Part shown: positions 55,144 to 56,303 of the stretch, piece by piece
How the letters are laid out: each line of letters starts with the position of its first letter
Numbering within the stretch: the stretch's first letter is position 1
Source: Rhodopirellula europaea 6C
Lineage (GTDB): Bacteria; Planctomycetota; Planctomycetia; Pirellulales; Pirellulaceae
Assembly (NCBI RefSeq): GCF_000338295.1
Contig: NZ_ANMO01000102.1
Coordinates: forward strand, 1-56,303
DNA length: 56,303 bases
Reading direction: 5' to 3'
Notes under the pieces: model-generated
The model's input: only the letters and a program-made list of their open reading frames with translations
The model's database searches: none
What the model was told of the DNA's origin: nothing
Translations under genes and position numbers: made by a program

Positions 55144-56091
55144 ATGGATCAATCACCCGATTTAGATCGTGACGTCGACGATTCGATGCGCATGTTCGAG
55201 CGAGCGAAGGTGGGATCGGCAACTCCGATGACGCCCATCCGGCCGTCGCGCGTGATGTTGGTTTTGGATGGTTCGCCGCAAGACGCGACGTCCATTGAAA
55301 CGGCAAAAACGCTTCGCGAAGAATTCAACACCGAGACGTTGGTGTTGGACGCCCGAGACGCTGCTCAACCGACCGATGCGGCGACCGAAGATGCGATTCA
55401 GGCGGCTCGGCAAATGAGCGGTGCTCGTGCGATCGCTCGTGGAGAAGGCGAAGCGTTCGAAGTCATTCTGCAGGCGTTGCGAACGCACGACGTGAACATG
55501 GTCCTTGTGCCCTGCCCATTTGGACGCTCCTTCGAGCGAGTCGGAACGGACAGCGTTGGGACCGTGATGGATGTTCTGCTGTCTCGGTGCCCGGTTCCGA
55601 TTTTGGTGACCCGCCGAGAAGACCAGGTGTTTCAGACTTGCCGTGGGCGAGTCCTGTTGATGGCGGGAAGCGAGTGTGACGTCGAGAGCCGAGCGGCGGC
55701 GTGGGCGTTTGGATTGGCGTCGCCGGGAGCCGAGGTCTCGTTGAACTTGATCGTCGAGAAAGAGCACTTCGAAAACGTGCGAAGCATTCTAGAGGCGATC
55801 CGTCCGGATGAAGCGTTTAATGTTGACAAGCTGAGCGATGCTCTGGCGCGATCGCACACGCAATTGCACGCCGCGATGAATGCGACCGCTCGAGAAATGA
55901 AGATGAGCTACGCATTGATCCCGCAAGCAGGCGAGCTCGCACCGCCGCATCCACTTTCCGATTCGACTCAGCAATTGCTGGTGATGCCATTGGAAGTCGA
56001 TGACCGATTCATCCAAGGCTTTGTGAACGATCGTCTTCGTCGCAGCCCGCATCCACTGTTGATCGTGCCCGGACACGTTCTGTCAGAATAG
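55144..56091 (+). CDS. Universal stress protein (UspA) family, two-domain
   Basis: This 315-residue protein has two UspA-like domains in series. The first starts SRVMLVLDGSPQDATS (about 35) and ends VMDVLLSRCPVPILVTRRE. The second starts GRVLLMAGSECDVESR and ends RRSPHPLLIVPGHVL. Typical nucleotide-binding glycines (GxxGxS/T-VxxxVLxxxxCPVLVV) are only partly preserved, so ATP binding is uncertain. The gene lies 29 bases downstream of a permease; USP proteins are often paired with, or fused to, transporters and may regulate them. It could bind nucleotide or report stress to the permease. Confidence 0.82.
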   Translation: MDQSPDLDRDVDDSMRMFERAKVGSATPMTPIRPSRVMLVLDGSPQDATSIETAKTLREEFNTETLVLDARDAAQPTDAATEDAIQAARQMSGARAIARGEGEAFEVILQALRTHDVNMVLVPCPFGRSFERVGTDSVGTVMDVLLSRCPVPILVTRREDQVFQTCRGRVLLMAGSECDVESRAAAWAFGLASPGAEVSLNLIVEKEHFENVRSILEAIRPDEAFNVDKLSDALARSHTQLHAAMNATAREMKMSYALIPQAGELAPPHPLSDSTQQLLVMPLEVDDRFIQGFVNDRLRRSPHPLLIVPGHVLSE

Positions 56092-56257
56092 GTTTTCGCT
56101 TCGCGAATCCTCGCGTGCTATCCGGAACGCCGCGAACGGAAAGAGCCCTTCTAGTCCGCACTCCAATCAGCCGATTGGCGTTAGCCACGGTTCCCACACG
56201 CTCCTCGAAGGAGCCTGAGCCGTTTCCGGTAACACGTTTGGTTGCCTTTCTGCACAA

Positions 56258-56303
56258 GACCTCCCCGAATCGAAGTTTCGGGGGAGGTCGAGCGACGCCG
56301 TTC
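56258..56303. repeat. Hairpin repeat, inverted copy of 32775-32821, cut by right edge
   Basis: GACCTCCCC and GGGGGAGGTC form a near-perfect hairpin around CGAATCGAAGTTTC-like sequence, followed by GAGCGACGCCGTTC. The element reads as the reverse complement of 32775-32821 with a few changes and is cut at base 56303. The preceding bases 56092-56257 hold no gene. Confidence 0.75.

Overview
The window comes from a planctomycete of the Pirellulaceae, most likely Rhodopirellula or a close relative. This is inferred from gene content, not from a search. The indicators are two secreted type I sulfatases, a DUF1549/DUF1501 pair, a sialate O-acetylesterase operon with a DUF6807 protein, an archaeal-type tetrahydromethanopterin gene (mch) beside a RimK-like ATP-grasp gene, many orphan secreted proteins and scattered hairpin repeats. 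I see no rRNA, tRNA, CRISPR array, prophage or insertion sequence.

Layout. 1-3139 (-): most of glnE, cut by the left edge. 3488-5077 (+): a primary-type sigma factor. 5132-7608 (-): an aminotransferase/aroC pair. 7895-11902 (+): a soluble histidine kinase, an exported thioredoxin-fold protein with four L[ST]xxQ motifs, thiL and an orphan gcvH. 11987-16172 (-): a DUF6807/SDR/sialate O-acetylesterase operon. 16428-20839 (+): DUF1549, DUF1501 and an EamA transporter. 20840-23661: repeat-rich spacer and two convergent unknown genes. 23662-26851 (-): a sulfatase, and a second sigma factor with an unusual N-terminal half carrying helix-turn-helix segments. 27615-32653 (+): two secreted unknown proteins, rpmA and a UvrD/Rep helicase. 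32941-36148 (-): redoxin, small-molecule kinase-like protein and sulfatase. 36289-40032 (+): mch, ATP-grasp and an OleC-like adenylating enzyme with overlapping reading frames. 40060-44215 (-): pabB and clpC, separated by a very clear intrinsic terminator. 44623-46804 (+): an arsS/arsM-like arsenosugar pair. 46989-51493 (+): a large anchored unknown protein and an SGNH hydrolase. 51521-52246 (-): deoC. 52506-56091 (+): an alpha/beta hydrolase, an ion-transporter-superfamily permease and a universal-stress-like protein.

How the genes fit together. Housekeeping functions (nitrogen control, transcription, chorismate, thiamine, one-carbon metabolism, protein quality control) alternate with secreted-polymer degradation (sulfatases, esterases, DUF1501/1549). 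The unit I find most interesting is mch/ATP-grasp/OleC-like: C1-cofactor genes coupled by overlap to an enzyme family known from long-chain olefin synthesis, with pabB (p-aminobenzoate) converging on it. Other items worth checking are the arsenosugar pair, the sigma factor with three predicted HTH segments, the L[ST]xxQ-thioredoxin fusion and an inverted pair of hairpin repeats, one copy of which is cut by the right edge.

Many long open frames lie antisense to real genes (for example opposite clpC and the aminotransferase). They follow from codon bias and were left out. Start codons were chosen from Shine-Dalgarno-like sequence, signal peptides and neighbour overlap; TTG and GTG starts seem common here.
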